DNA of 64,000 bases from Cohnella caldifontis (GTDB taxonomy: Bacteria; Bacillota; Bacilli; Paenibacillales; Paenibacillaceae): the NCBI RefSeq assembly GCF_029360585.1, contig NZ_JAQZSJ010000007.1:62001-126000 (forward strand), in the 5' to 3' direction. The notes under the pieces were generated by a model that had not been told where the DNA came from, made no database searches, and saw only the letters and a list, made by a program, of their open reading frames with translations. A program made the position numbers and the translations under genes. This document shows positions 25,944 to 35,500 of the stretch, piece by piece (positions within the stretch are counted from its first letter, which is position 1; every line of letters begins with the position of its first letter).

Positions 25944-27566
25944 TCAGCCTTCGAAGCAGGCCGACACGAAAACGGCGGGCGAATTCCAATAAATCGTCAT
26001 TTCGTTGGTCGAATAGCTGTCCCGGTCGTCCACGAAGCAGAGCGCGGGAGGCCGGCCCTGCAGCTCCCGTTTCGCGGCTTCGTCCTGCAGGTTCCGGTTC
26101 GGACCGCCGGCCACCATGCCCGGCACCGGATCCTCGATTCCGTCGCCGACGGACGGCCGGTGATGCGGATGCCTCACCGCGCGGGCGCCGATCCCGGTCA
26201 CGTAGCTGAGGCCCAGCGGATTTACGCCGAGCAGGTAATCCCAGTGGTTCCGCGCGGCGTCTTCGTATGCGGAATCGCCCGAGAATTTCGAAGCGAAGAT
26301 CAGATGCATGGCCTGATTCATCAGCACCATGTTGCTGCCCCATATGTACTGGTCCGGCGTCAAGGAGATCCGGTAGCCCCCGCGGTCGCAGCGGGCTTTG
26401 AGCTCATCCGCCCGATCCATCCAGCCGCGCAGCAGCCGGTCTCGGATATCGGCGCCGATCCGGCCGGATTCCGTCAGCAAAACCGCCAGCGTGCCGTACC
26501 CGCCCACGTCCGCCCATCCAAGCTCGTAAAGCGGAAACCTCGCCGACTCGAAAGCCGAACGAAAAGCATCGCGGTACACGTCCCGACCGGTTGTCCGAAA
26601 CAGCTCGGCGGCGGCCCAATACGCTTCGTCATCCGTCGTTTCGTCGCCGTATTCGCCGGTATGGATGTCCGCCGGATTGCGGAATCCCGTCCGATCCGGC
26701 GCCGCTTCCAGCCACTCCCACGCCCGGACCGCCGCTTCCAGGCAAGTATCCGAGAATCCGGCGTCATATGCCCGGAAAGCCCGGGCCGCCATGGCCATGG
26801 AAGCGGCGAACGCGCCCGCCGCCGCCGCGGATACGGGCGAGAACACGAGCTCGGCCGCATCGTCCTCCGGCATGGCGTCAAGCGCCGGGAACCGTTCGGT
26901 CGTGACTTTATGGAACACGGATCCGTCGGGACGCTGCATCCGCAGCAGGAATTCCAGCTCGTAGCGGACCTCGTTCAGCAGATCCGGCACGCCGTTTCCC
27001 GATTCCGGAATCCCGATCGTCCGCCCGAACGCGGCCGGGAACGTCTCGAACGCCAGCAGCAAGTCGGCTGCGGCTTTGGCCGCGGCCACCGTGTATTTGC
27101 CGTAGTCCCCCGCGTCGTGCCAGCCGCCGGTTTGGGGAAGCATGACCTCCTCTTCGCCGTGAACGCGCGCCAATCCCAAATGACACGCCTTGTGCGTCCA
27201 GACGCCCGCGTACGGAGCCTCGAGCTCCATGCCGCAGCGTTGGAAATAGAAGCATTTCAGCAACGCGTCCGTCACGCTCCGATAAGCTTGGGCGTCCACC
27301 CGGAAAGGCAGCGATTCCCCCGCCCCCGGGACGAATACCCGGTACGTTCCCTCCTCGCGAAGCGAACTGAAATCCCCTTCATACACGCCCTCTCCGCTGG
27401 CCTCGTCCGCAGCCGGACCGGCCAATTCGCCGGCGTAAACCGCTTGGCCGCCCGCCTCGCGGCGGATCTCGAAGCGTCCGCCCGCGCAAGCGGCAACGAA
27501 CCGTTTCGAATCCGTTAGCCGATAGCCGGCTTGATTCACACGGATCCGCGGATCCTCCCTCTCCAT
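25944..27566 (-). CDS. Glycoside hydrolase family 9 enzyme, cytoplasmic
   Basis: 540 residues. An N-terminal Ig-like domain (about 5-90, IRVNQAGYRLTDSKRF) precedes the (alpha/alpha)6 catalytic domain. Motifs: GGWHDAGDYGKYT with the catalytic base Asp, the helix segment YWAAAELFRTTGRD, PHHRPSVGD, and SYSTNEMTIYWNSP with the catalytic acid Glu. GH9 enzymes cut beta-1,4-glucans or act as exo-glucosidases or glucosaminidases on short chains. No signal peptide is present, so it probably acts on imported oligosaccharides. The start at 27566 has AGGAGG 9 bases upstream. The gene directly upstream on the same strand is a decayed mannanase-like gene, which suggests it was once part of a hemicellulose operon. 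Confidence 0.9.
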   Translation of the reverse strand: MEREDPRIRVNQAGYRLTDSKRFVAACAGGRFEIRREAGGQAVYAGELAGPAADEASGEGVYEGDFSSLREEGTYRVFVPGAGESLPFRVDAQAYRSVTDALLKCFYFQRCGMELEAPYAGVWTHKACHLGLARVHGEEEVMLPQTGGWHDAGDYGKYTVAAAKAAADLLLAFETFPAAFGRTIGIPESGNGVPDLLNEVRYELEFLLRMQRPDGSVFHKVTTERFPALDAMPEDDAAELVFSPVSAAAAGAFAASMAMAARAFRAYDAGFSDTCLEAAVRAWEWLEAAPDRTGFRNPADIHTGEYGDETTDDEAYWAAAELFRTTGRDVYRDAFRSAFESARFPLYELGWADVGGYGTLAVLLTESGRIGADIRDRLLRGWMDRADELKARCDRGGYRISLTPDQYIWGSNMVLMNQAMHLIFASKFSGDSAYEDAARNHWDYLLGVNPLGLSYVTGIGARAVRHPHHRPSVGDGIEDPVPGMVAGGPNRNLQDEAAKRELQGRPPALCFVDDRDSYSTNEMTIYWNSPAVFVSACFEG

Positions 27567-27589
27567 GCGGCGTCTCCTCCTTCTTCCCC

Positions 27590-27890
27590 GATCGGCTTCA
27601 CATGCCACTCCCGCAATACACGTTCCGCCTTTTTTCCGAAAATGTCAAATCCCGTATTTCGGGCCGCTTCTCCGATCGGATACAGGTTCACGCTTCAATC
27701 CCACCAGAAGCAACCGGCCAACCACGGCTCGTTCCAGAACGCGCGCAGCGCGGAAGCGTAGAAATTCTCTGCTCCTCCTCGTCGAACGGCAATCGGAATT
27801 CGGAGCCGTCAGGCCATGAAAGAAGGCGATTCCCCTTCGCGGGAAATCGCTCGGCCATCATGCTGGTGTGCGGTATTCAAGTTTGGCTAT
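27590..27890 (-). pseudogene. Decayed C-terminal part of a GH113/GH5-like beta-mannanase
   Basis: No intact frame exists here, but the minus strand reads SWPDGSEFRLPFDEEEQ in one frame, shifts by one base near 27771, and continues ENFYASALRAFWNEPWLAG then CFWWD. An in-frame TGA stands where the expected WWDW Trp would be, and the text resumes NLYPIGEAARNTGFDIFG and KKAERVLREWH. This order matches the C-terminus of GH113-type endo-mannanases. The upstream part (toward 27890) fades, with another stop. It lies 5' of the GH9 gene on the same strand. Family assignment is from motif recall, not from a search. Confidence 0.7.
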
Positions 27891-28032
27891 CAATGTAAAC
27901 CCGTTTCGAATTAAGAAAAACTTCTATCGATGTCTTTCAAAGATGAGCGACCGCGTTGAGAGGAAGTTTTTCCGGGTACAAAAAGTTTTTTCGCTCTTTA
28001 TCGCTTTAGCGAACTTAAACTTTCTGTAACGT

Positions 28033-28671
28033 TCAAGAAAACTTGTACGTATAGAAAGACTCCGTGCCGAACCGGTCCTCCAGCTCTGTCGGGGACAGCT
28101 TCGGGATTTGGAATTGGGAGCGGTGCGCCTGAATGGAGCCCAGCTTCTGTTTCAGGAAAGGCCGGACGTCCACCTTCACGTCCGGCAGGCCGATCGCTTC
28201 CTCGCGGTTTTTGGAGAACGCGATGCAGCGGACGATCGGCCTTCTTTCCTGCGCAAGACGGGCGATCGTGCGGATGACGGCGGCCCCGGTGGCGTCATGG
28301 TCGGGGTGAACCGCATATCCGGGATAGAACGTGTACACCGTCCCGGGCCGAACTTCCTCCAGCAGTTCCAGGATGCGGGCGTCCAGCTTGTCCTTGTCTT
28401 CGAATTCGATCGTTTTGTCGTGATAGCCCATCAGCCGCAAATCCTGGATGCCGATCGTCCGGCAGGACTCTTCCAGCTCCAGCTTGCGGAATCGCGGAAG
28501 CGTGACGCGGTTCGCGAAGGGCGGCACGCCCATGTTGCGCCCCATTTCCCCCAGCGTCAGGCAGGCATAGGTTACCCGGGCGCCTTCGCGGATCGATTTG
28601 GCCAGCGTGCCCGACAGGCCGAATGCTTCGTCGTCCGGATGCGGCAGGATGACTAAAATGTTGTTCGCCAT
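28033..28671 (-). CDS. bshB2: Bacillithiol biosynthesis deacetylase BshB2
   Basis: 212 residues of the LmbE/PIG-L fold. The zinc site is HPDDEAFG (residues about 11-18) with the third ligand in HPDHDATG. BshB enzymes remove acetyl from GlcNAc-malate during bacillithiol synthesis or from bacillithiol conjugates. The close match to BshB2 (YojG) is supported by the yojF gene directly upstream, the same pairing as in Bacillus. A GGAGGGGG site sits before the ATG. Confidence 0.93.
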   Translation of the reverse strand: MANNILVILPHPDDEAFGLSGTLAKSIREGARVTYACLTLGEMGRNMGVPPFANRVTLPRFRKLELEESCRTIGIQDLRLMGYHDKTIEFEDKDKLDARILELLEEVRPGTVYTFYPGYAVHPDHDATGAAVIRTIARLAQERRPIVRCIAFSKNREEAIGLPDVKVDVRPFLKQKLGSIQAHRSQFQIPKLSPTELEDRFGTESFYTYKFS

Positions 28672-28687
28672 GGCGGATTCCCCCTCC

Positions 28688-29032
28688 TCAGAACGGTTGG
28701 CGGCTTAACTGCAGCGCGACCACGAGCTTGCCCTGCGCGTCATGTCCCGCCAAAATCAGCCGTTCCGTATCGTTCTCGTCCCAATGCGTAAGGCCTTCCG
28801 AGTACACCCAGCCGTTTTCCGTTTTCAAGCCCACCCGGTAAGGTCCCGCTCCCTCGATGGAACCGTGGGCATAACGAATCCGCGCGTTGGTAATGAACGT
28901 CGCGGAAGGATGCTTCGAGCTGTCGTTGTGGGCGGCGTACGCCCCGGACGTCATTTCGAGATGGATGAAAACGTCTTGATCCCGCAAGGCGTTGAGCCTG
29001 ATCTGGACCTGGACGGGATGGATCAATTGCAT
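28688..29032 (-). CDS. yojF: YojF-family protein (DUF1806)
   Basis: 114 residues, beta-rich and soluble (VQIRLNALRDQDVFIHLEMT, HPSATFITNARIRYA, GLTHWDENDTERLILAG). This is the DUF1806 protein that always accompanies bshB2 in Bacillaceae. Its role is not known. The start at 29032 has GGAGG before it. It ends 16 bases from bshB2 and starts 26 bases after the oxidoreductase gene stops, so all three are probably one operon. Confidence 0.9.
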   Translation of the reverse strand: MQLIHPVQVQIRLNALRDQDVFIHLEMTSGAYAAHNDSSKHPSATFITNARIRYAHGSIEGAGPYRVGLKTENGWVYSEGLTHWDENDTERLILAGHDAQGKLVVALQLSRQPF

Positions 29033-29058
29033 GTCGTTACCTCCAGTAGCGTCAGCTT

Positions 29059-29643
29059 TTAATCGAAATCGTATCTTTGTTCGCGCCATGGGTCTCCGTA
29101 CATGTGGTAACCGTTCCGCTCCCAGAAGCCCGGCTTATCGGCCGCCGTGAACTCGATGCCGCGCAGCCATTTGGCGCTTTTCCAGAAGTAGAGGTGCGGC
29201 ACGACCATACGGACGGGAAACCCATGCTCCGGCGTGAGCGGCTCCCCACCGAACTTGACGGCTAAGAACGAGGTGTCCCGCATGAAATCCTCCAGCGGCA
29301 AATTCGTCGTAAAGCCGTGCTCGGCGTGCAGCATCACGAACTTCGCCTCCGGCTTCGGCCGCACCCGCTCGAGCAGCGCGGACACGGCGACGCCTTCCCA
29401 CTCGTTGTCCAGCCGGGACCAAGCCGTGACGCAATGGATGTCGTTGCGGAACGTCCGGCGAGGCAGCGCCATGAATTCCTCGTACGACCATTCCCCCTCC
29501 TGTTCCACGAGCCCGAAAACGCGCAAATTCCATTGCCCGAGGTCCCGGTAATCCGGCACTTCCCCCTCGTGCAGCACGGGGAAGCTTGTCGTCACCCGTT
29601 GTCCGGGCGGCACCCGGTTCAATTGCAAATCCGATGCGTTCAT
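29059..29643 (-). CDS. Sulfite-oxidase-like molybdopterin oxidoreductase (YuiH type)
   Basis: 194 residues. It contains the molybdopterin-binding fold of the sulfite oxidase superfamily with the Mo-ligand Cys in NDIHCVTAWSRLDNEWEGV, and later MVVPHLYFWKSAKWLRGIEF. It lacks the dimerisation domain and a signal peptide, like YuiH. A substrate is not known. Start uncertain: ATG 29643 has a GGAG 13 bases upstream. The frame is open further but overlaps the MFS gene out of context. Confidence 0.85.
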   Translation of the reverse strand: MNASDLQLNRVPPGQRVTTSFPVLHEGEVPDYRDLGQWNLRVFGLVEQEGEWSYEEFMALPRRTFRNDIHCVTAWSRLDNEWEGVAVSALLERVRPKPEAKFVMLHAEHGFTTNLPLEDFMRDTSFLAVKFGGEPLTPEHGFPVRMVVPHLYFWKSAKWLRGIEFTAADKPGFWERNGYHMYGDPWREQRYDFD

Positions 29644-29711
29644 GGCATCTTTCACGCTCCTTGTCCGATCTTCGCATGAGGCTTCCTTCGCGAAGCCAAC
29701 TCGATCCATCA

Positions 29712-31004
29712 TCATCCTTCCCGGACGGCGGGGCGTTTGATCCGGAAAAACAACGGCGCCGCGCCGACGGCGAGCGCGAGCAGGAGCGTCCCCGTCCCCG
29801 CGGCAAGTCCGTATCGCAGCAGCCAAACCGGGCCGTCCGCGGACGCTTTAAACAGCCAGCCCCCGATCAGCGGACCGAGAAATCCCGCAAGACCCGTCAG
29901 CCCGTTGAATACCGCCACGTACATCGGACGTTCCGATTTCGGGGAATCGCCGATCAGGAAATTGAATGCCAACAGGTTGTAACCCCCGAGCCCGATCCCA
30001 AGCAACACATGAACCAGAATCAACACCGGCAGGACCGGCAGCGCGGCCATGCCGATCCAAGCGAAGCAGGAAGCCCCGATCAGCGGAAACGTCCACAGCA
30101 GCAACTTGCGGGCGGGATAACGGCCGTTGGCGACGCCCCAATAATAGTAGCTGATCATCATGACCACGTTTTGCAGCATCGTGATCAAGGTCACTTCGCT
30201 GTAGTTCAGCTGGAGGACGTTCAGCATCGAGTAGGAAAACAGCGGGACGATGACGTTTTGAAGCAGCAGGAACAAAGAAATGAACCCCGACGCCGAGATG
30301 AATGCTTGGTCCGCGAACGGCCGCAGCAGCGTACCGAAGGAGGCGCCTTTAGACGACGGTTCGAACGGCGGGTTCGGATAACGGGCGAGCTCCCAGCCGT
30401 TCCACAGAATGCACAGCCCGCTGATGGCGAACAGCACAGCGAAGCCGGCGCTTCCCGGCAGCCATTCCATGATTTGGCCTCCGGCCAGAAGGGTGACGCA
30501 CACGACCGCGAAATGGACCATATTGCGGATGCCGAAGTACTTGCCCCTCACGGACGGAGGGACGGCATCCGAAATCAGGGACGTCCAGACGATGTTGCAA
30601 ATTTGCGCCGAGGCGTAAGAAACCAGAAAAAGCGATATATACAGCGGCGCCCAGGCCGCCTTGGGGAACAACAAAGGAATGAGACCCGTGGCAACCCACA
30701 AGATGCGATGGCAGACGGCGAAAACCAAGACGAGCCGCCGGCGGTTCCGCCATCTTTGCATCGCGAAAGCGATGAAAACTTGAACGAGCAGCGTGAAGGA
30801 CGGAATCGCGAGCGTAAGCCCGATTTGCGTGGAAGAGAAGCCCAAAAACAGCAAAAACGCCGTTTGCAGCGGTCCGCCCAGCAAATTGCCGATGATGACG
30901 GCGGGAATGCCTTCCATCAGCATGACCCGCAAGCCTCTGCGCTGCTCGGAAACGCTGCGCCGCGAAAGAAGCGCACGGCCGAAGCCCGGTTTCCGGTCTC
31001 CCAT
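29712..31004 (-). CDS. MFS transporter
   Basis: 430 residues, 12 membrane spans. It is Arg-rich at the N-terminus, with the intracellular loop R-W-R-N-R-R-R after span 2 in place of the usual MFS motif A, and VPPSVRGKYFGIRNM between spans 4 and 5. The substrate cannot be deduced. I take ATG 31004, which has GGGGGA 7 bases upstream, over ATG 31019. It begins about 40 bases after the aminopeptidase stops and may share its transcript. Confidence 0.88.
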   Translation of the reverse strand: MGDRKPGFGRALLSRRSVSEQRRGLRVMLMEGIPAVIIGNLLGGPLQTAFLLFLGFSSTQIGLTLAIPSFTLLVQVFIAFAMQRWRNRRRLVLVFAVCHRILWVATGLIPLLFPKAAWAPLYISLFLVSYASAQICNIVWTSLISDAVPPSVRGKYFGIRNMVHFAVVCVTLLAGGQIMEWLPGSAGFAVLFAISGLCILWNGWELARYPNPPFEPSSKGASFGTLLRPFADQAFISASGFISLFLLLQNVIVPLFSYSMLNVLQLNYSEVTLITMLQNVVMMISYYYWGVANGRYPARKLLLWTFPLIGASCFAWIGMAALPVLPVLILVHVLLGIGLGGYNLLAFNFLIGDSPKSERPMYVAVFNGLTGLAGFLGPLIGGWLFKASADGPVWLLRYGLAAGTGTLLLALAVGAAPLFFRIKRPAVREG

Positions 31005-31043
31005 GACGTTTTCCCCCATGAAGCCTTCGGCTCCGATCTTGCG

Positions 31044-32606
31044 TTAACTTTCGGCCTCGGATACCCCTTGCAAATATTCCAGCAGCGTACGCACCATGAC
31101 GCCCGTTCCCCCTTTGGGCTCGAGGTCGCGGTCCTCCCACATCCAGGCGGTTCCCCCGATGTCGAGATGGACCCATGGGCGCTCTTCGGCGAAGGAGCCG
31201 ATGAACAGGCCGCCCGCGATCGCTCCGCCCCAGGCGCCGCCGTGATTTTTCAAGTCGGCGACGGAGCTGCGCAGCATTCGGCGGTATTCCGGGTGGGCGG
31301 GCAGCGGCCAGACGTATTCGCCCGCTCGCTCCGAAGCCCGGATTACGGCTTGCAGCAATGCTTCGTCGTTCGTAATGGCCCCCGTCGTCACGTCTCCCAG
31401 CGCATGCATGACGGCCCCCGTCAAGGTGGCCACGTCGATCAGTTCGTCCGCGCCCTCCCGAATCGCGGTCGTGAGCCCGTCGCCCAGCACGATCCGGCCT
31501 TCCGCGTCGGTATTCAGCACTTCCACGGTTTTTCCGCCGTACATGGCGATGACGTCCCCGGGCTTATAGGCGCTTCCGGACGGCATGTTCTCGACCGCCG
31601 GCACGACCGCCACGACGTTCGCCGGAATCCGGCGAAGCGCCAGTCCCCGCATGACGCCGAAGACGGCCGCCGCTCCGCCCATGTCGGAGATGAACTCCTC
31701 CATGCCGGCGCCGGGTTTGAGGCTGATGCCTCCGGCATCGAACGTCACGCCTTTGCCGATCAGACCGGTCGTGCGGCCGGACCCCGGATTGCCCCGATAC
31801 CGGAGCACGATCATCCGGGGCGGGTTGGCGCTCCCCTGTCCGACGGCGAGCAGTCCGCCCATGCCTTCGTCGGCCGCTTCCTTCTCGTCGTAAATCCGGC
31901 ATTCCAAGCTTCCGTACCTGCTCGCCAGCAACGAGGCCTCCTCGGCGAATTTCGCCGGCGTCAGCCGATTGCTGGGCACGTTGGTCAGCTCGCGCGCGTA
32001 GCAGACGGCATCCGCCGTATGGACGCCGGTCAGGAACCCGCGATCCCAGTCCGGACCGTCCTCCTTCCGTTCCAGCACGAACCGCAAGTCCCACGTCGGG
32101 AGCTCGCGCTTCTCTCCCGCATAGGTCCGTTTCCGATAAGCGCCGAGCAGCAATCCTTCCGCGCAAAGGGCTGCCGCCGCCCCCGCGCCGATCGCCCGGA
32201 CCGCCGAGGACGGAACGTTCCATTTCATGGAGGAAACCTTGAGCCCGGCCGCCGCTTTCCCGATTCCCCCGGCGGCGATCCGGATCCCCTTCGGCGTCGG
32301 CTCGCCCAGCGGGCAGAAGGCGTAAATCGCGTATTTCTCCGGCAGCAAACCGAGCGTCGGCACAACTTCCGTAACGCCCGGCGAAGCTTCGAAAGCCCCG
32401 CGACGGAATAAGTCGCGGAGCGTCTCGTCCAAAGCCGGGTGAAGCAGCAACCCGCCGCCCTCGAGCGATTCCGAATCCACCATCGCGACGACGGCTTCAG
32501 CCGTTTTCCCGATCCGGTCCTCGACGTCCATCGGGTCCACCGTCCACTGCAGCTGCCAGCCCGGCCAAAGCATCGACTCTATGTCCATTCGTTCCACGAA
32601 ACCCAT
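31044..32606 (-). CDS. Leucyl aminopeptidase, M17 family
   Basis: About 520 residues. The C-terminal catalytic domain (about 210-510) has GLIGKGVTFDAGGISLKPG with metal-binding Lys and Asp, and the M17 signature NTDAEGRIVLGDGL with further metal ligands. KxxxMKxDMGGAA-type text (FISDMGGAAAVFG) is also there. The N-terminal regulatory macro-like domain is divergent. It is a two-metal cytosolic peptidase that removes N-terminal residues. The start is uncertain: 32606 has AGGTGGG too close, while GTG 32597 or ATG 32588 would be better spaced. Confidence 0.92.
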   Translation of the reverse strand: MGFVERMDIESMLWPGWQLQWTVDPMDVEDRIGKTAEAVVAMVDSESLEGGGLLLHPALDETLRDLFRRGAFEASPGVTEVVPTLGLLPEKYAIYAFCPLGEPTPKGIRIAAGGIGKAAAGLKVSSMKWNVPSSAVRAIGAGAAAALCAEGLLLGAYRKRTYAGEKRELPTWDLRFVLERKEDGPDWDRGFLTGVHTADAVCYARELTNVPSNRLTPAKFAEEASLLASRYGSLECRIYDEKEAADEGMGGLLAVGQGSANPPRMIVLRYRGNPGSGRTTGLIGKGVTFDAGGISLKPGAGMEEFISDMGGAAAVFGVMRGLALRRIPANVVAVVPAVENMPSGSAYKPGDVIAMYGGKTVEVLNTDAEGRIVLGDGLTTAIREGADELIDVATLTGAVMHALGDVTTGAITNDEALLQAVIRASERAGEYVWPLPAHPEYRRMLRSSVADLKNHGGAWGGAIAGGLFIGSFAEERPWVHLDIGGTAWMWEDRDLEPKGGTGVMVRTLLEYLQGVSEAES

Positions 32607-32637
32607 CCCACCTGGTACCGACTGATTTACCCCGATT

Positions 32638-34020
32638 TTACTCTTTTCCGTCGGTGCAAGGCAAATAGATCATGAATTCGGTGCCCTCGCCCAGTTGGCT
32701 TTCGACATGGATGGTGCCGCCGTGGTTATTGATGATCCGGTAGCTGACCGACAGTCCGAGGCCCGTTCCCGCTTCCTTGGTCGTGAAGAAAGGATCGAAC
32801 AGCCGGCTCAGCGTCATCCGGTCCATTCCCTTGCCGTTGTCGCGGATCGAGATCAGCGCGAACTTGCCTTCCCGCCGGGCCGACACGTCGATCCGCCCTT
32901 TGCGGCCGTCCCCGACCTCGTGGATCGCGTCCATCGCGTTCTTGATGATGTTCAGCAGCACCTGCTTGATCTGCTTGACGTCGATCGCGACGGTCAGGTA
33001 CGGGTCGAAAATCTCGCAGTTGAGCTCGCAATCCTTCATGTGCGCCTCGCTCTCGGAAAGCAGGATCATTTCCTTGAGCAGCAATCCGACCAATACGGTC
33101 TGTTTCATGGGGGCGGTCGGCTTGGAGGAATTGAGGAACTCGTAGATGATGTCGTTCGCCCGGTCGATCTCGGACAGGATGATCTTGGCGTAATCCTGTT
33201 TGCCGATTTCCTTCAAATAAGGCAGCAGAAGTTGGATGAACCCCCGGATGGAGGTGAGCGGGTTGCGGATTTCATGCGCGATGGCCGCGGCGATTTTGCC
33301 GAGCATCGCGAGCTTGTCGTTCTGGAACGCCGCCTGTTCGATCTGCTTGTACTCCGAAACGTCCTTCACGCTGACGAGATAGTCCCCGTCAAGTTCTTCG
33401 GATTGCGAGACGCCCACGAGAAATATCCGGCCGTCCGCGTCCTGGAATTCTCCGTGGAACCGGTGGTACCGGTTCATCTCCCTCAACATGTGCAGGATGA
33501 ATTTCCGCGTCTTCGGCGCCAGATGCGGGTGCAGCAGCAACTGCCGCATCGTGCAGCCGATCAGCGAACGGCGAGGAGCCTGCAGGAATCTCGACATCTG
33601 CACGTTCAGGAAACGTAGGTTGCCCGCCTCGTCGAACAGCGCCACTCCGCTGTCCATATGCTGAAGGACGGTCTCGAATTTGTTAGGCGGGCTTTCCTCG
33701 GCGATCGGCACGGCTTGGATGGCGGCGGTCAAATCCGGTTTGGCTTCCGGCTCCCGGGCGGCAGCCTCTTCCGGCACCCGGTAGGCGATCAGCATTTCCG
33801 TCAAAAACAAAAGAGACCGATGAGCGAGCGTCATCCGGTCTTCTGGGTCGGCGAAAGAAAACAAAAAGCGCACGCTTTCTTCATGGTGCTTCAGTATTTC
33901 GTCCTGGTTCGCGCCGTACAATTCCCTTCGCAGCTCTTCCGTGCTGCGGAGAAAATCCGTTCCTCCCGTGCGGACGAATTCCGCGAGGGACGGAAAATAA
34001 TGCGTTTTCCAAGCTTCCAT
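32638..34020 (-). CDS. Soluble PAS sensor kinase, sporulation-kinase-like
   Basis: 460 residues without membrane spans. The N-terminal helical region (1-105) is followed by a PAS domain (about 115-235: LQHMDSGVALFDEAGNL, RFHGEFQDADGRIFLVG). HisKA has IAHEIRNPLTSIRGFIQLL, the form seen in KinA/KinE, then an ATPase with LLNIIKNAMDAI, RDNGKGMD and TKEAGTGLGLS. No response regulator is adjacent, as is usual for phosphorelay kinases feeding Spo0F (inference). GGGAGG lies 10 bases before ATG 34020. Confidence 0.88.
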   Translation of the reverse strand: MEAWKTHYFPSLAEFVRTGGTDFLRSTEELRRELYGANQDEILKHHEESVRFLFSFADPEDRMTLAHRSLLFLTEMLIAYRVPEEAAAREPEAKPDLTAAIQAVPIAEESPPNKFETVLQHMDSGVALFDEAGNLRFLNVQMSRFLQAPRRSLIGCTMRQLLLHPHLAPKTRKFILHMLREMNRYHRFHGEFQDADGRIFLVGVSQSEELDGDYLVSVKDVSEYKQIEQAAFQNDKLAMLGKIAAAIAHEIRNPLTSIRGFIQLLLPYLKEIGKQDYAKIILSEIDRANDIIYEFLNSSKPTAPMKQTVLVGLLLKEMILLSESEAHMKDCELNCEIFDPYLTVAIDVKQIKQVLLNIIKNAMDAIHEVGDGRKGRIDVSARREGKFALISIRDNGKGMDRMTLSRLFDPFFTTKEAGTGLGLSVSYRIINNHGGTIHVESQLGEGTEFMIYLPCTDGKE

Positions 34021-34183
34021 GAAGCCTGTTCCTCCCGTCGTCAAGAAGCAGCATCCAGCCTGCGGAAATTACATCCATCATAGTCAGGATTCGATGGGCT
34101 GTCAATCCGAGATCCTGTCGAACGGTTGTCGAATCCTGCGGCCTCCGGCAAACCCGGCTTGGGGCAAAAAAACGGCGGCCGCG

Positions 34184-35500
34184 TCAATCTCGGCGGCCGC
34201 CTTGCGTGTTCCCGTCCGTATCGGGCTGACCCTTGCCCCATTTCGGCGGCGGTTTCTGATCCCGCCGGGGATTGTCCCACTTTTCATCGTTCTTTCCGCG
34301 ATCTTGATCCTTGCTTTTCTCTTTGCCCGTATCCTTGGACTTGTCCTCGCCTTTGTCCTTATCCCTGTCTTTCGCCGTATCCTTGTTCCCATCGTCCTTC
34401 TTCTTGTCGATGCGGTCCTTGTCTACGTCGTCCTTTTCGTTGTCCTTGTCCGAGCTTTGGCGCCCGCTCGGGAATTTGCCTGGCGCAATGCCCGGCTCTT
34501 TCCCCGCGTTCGATGAGCCGGCATGGCCCCGTTCGGAAGAAGGGGCGAGGTCCGGGTTCCGGCCGTTGCCGTTCTTGCCCGGTTTGCCGTTCTTGTCCGG
34601 CTGCCCGTTGGACGTCGGAGAAGCATCCGGCGTTCGATTCTTTTTCTTTTTGCCTTTCTGCTCGTCGAGCAGCTTTTTCCAAGCCGATTGGTCCGTCGTA
34701 TCGATCTTCCCGTCCTCCAGCACCTGCTCGAGTCCGCCCAAGGACGAAGCGATCGTTTTCACGGATTTTTCCTTCAGCTCGGCCAGAGGCACGTCGTGTC
34801 CCGCGCTTTCGGCCGCGAGCCAGACGGCCATTTTTCCGGAAGAGACGCCGTTTTGCTTCGCCTCCTCCCGGACTTCCGCGGGGAGGAATACCGTCTCGAC
34901 CGTTAGGGAGCCGGAGGCGGAAACGTCGGAGCCGCTCTCCTCCGTCCCCGCTTCCTTCAGGATCTGCTCGATTTTCCCGGTAACCTTCGCTTCCCATTGT
35001 TCGTCGACTTTGCGCAGCCGTACGCTGGCGATGACGATTTCCCCTTCATCGGCATCCAGGATCTTGGATGCCGTGAGCTTGCCCGCGAGCGTCCGGGTCA
35101 CCTCTTCCACGGACTTCTTGCGATAGGCGACACGCGATACGAGAGCTTCCGCGTCTGAATTGAGCGCCTTAAGTTCCAGCACGCGTTCCTTCGCGTCCAG
35201 CCCCATTTCGATGCTGGGGTTGATGTCCATCGACACGTAGGCGACGACAGCCGGCGTTCGGAACGACCAGAGCGAAAACGCCAACAGGAGCAGTACCGCA
35301 GCGGATGTTCCGGCGGCAGCCCAACGCCCCCGGCGGCGAATGCCCGCCCTTCCCGCTGCCGGCAGCCTGTCCGCTTCCGACCAGGCGATCTCCTGTCCCA
35401 CGGCAACGTCCCCGTCCGCTTTCACGCGGACGAATTCTCCGTCCGGCGTAAGGACGACGGCGGATCCGCCGCCTTTTTCCATCACCGTTCCCCGCCTCAT
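34184..35500 (-). CDS. rsgI: Anti-sigma-I factor RsgI
   Basis: 438 residues. The N-terminal RsgI domain (1-55: AVVLTPDGEFVRVKADGD) binds SigI inside the cell. One membrane span follows (about 62-80, AAVLLLLAFSLWSF). The external RsgI middle domain begins VAYVSMDINPSIEMGLDAKE. The last 130 residues are low complexity: Lys/Asn/Gly then Lys/Asp repeats (DKDNEKDDVDKD, KDRDKDKGEDKSKD), with no recognisable carbohydrate module. Its ATG overlaps the sigI stop. It should hold SigI inactive until an external signal, such as heat in Bacillus or polysaccharide in clostridia. Confidence 0.92.
   Translation of the reverse strand: MRRGTVMEKGGGSAVVLTPDGEFVRVKADGDVAVGQEIAWSEADRLPAAGRAGIRRRGRWAAAGTSAAVLLLLAFSLWSFRTPAVVAYVSMDINPSIEMGLDAKERVLELKALNSDAEALVSRVAYRKKSVEEVTRTLAGKLTASKILDADEGEIVIASVRLRKVDEQWEAKVTGKIEQILKEAGTEESGSDVSASGSLTVETVFLPAEVREEAKQNGVSSGKMAVWLAAESAGHDVPLAELKEKSVKTIASSLGGLEQVLEDGKIDTTDQSAWKKLLDEQKGKKKKNRTPDASPTSNGQPDKNGKPGKNGNGRNPDLAPSSERGHAGSSNAGKEPGIAPGKFPSGRQSSDKDNEKDDVDKDRIDKKKDDGNKDTAKDRDKDKGEDKSKDTGKEKSKDQDRGKNDEKWDNPRRDQKPPPKWGKGQPDTDGNTQGGRRD

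Noticed and set aside
29586-32411. 941-residue plus-strand open frame
   Set aside because: Antisense to the MFS transporter and aminopeptidase, both with intact motifs. Its composition (Arg, Gln, His-rich) is that of a shadow frame.
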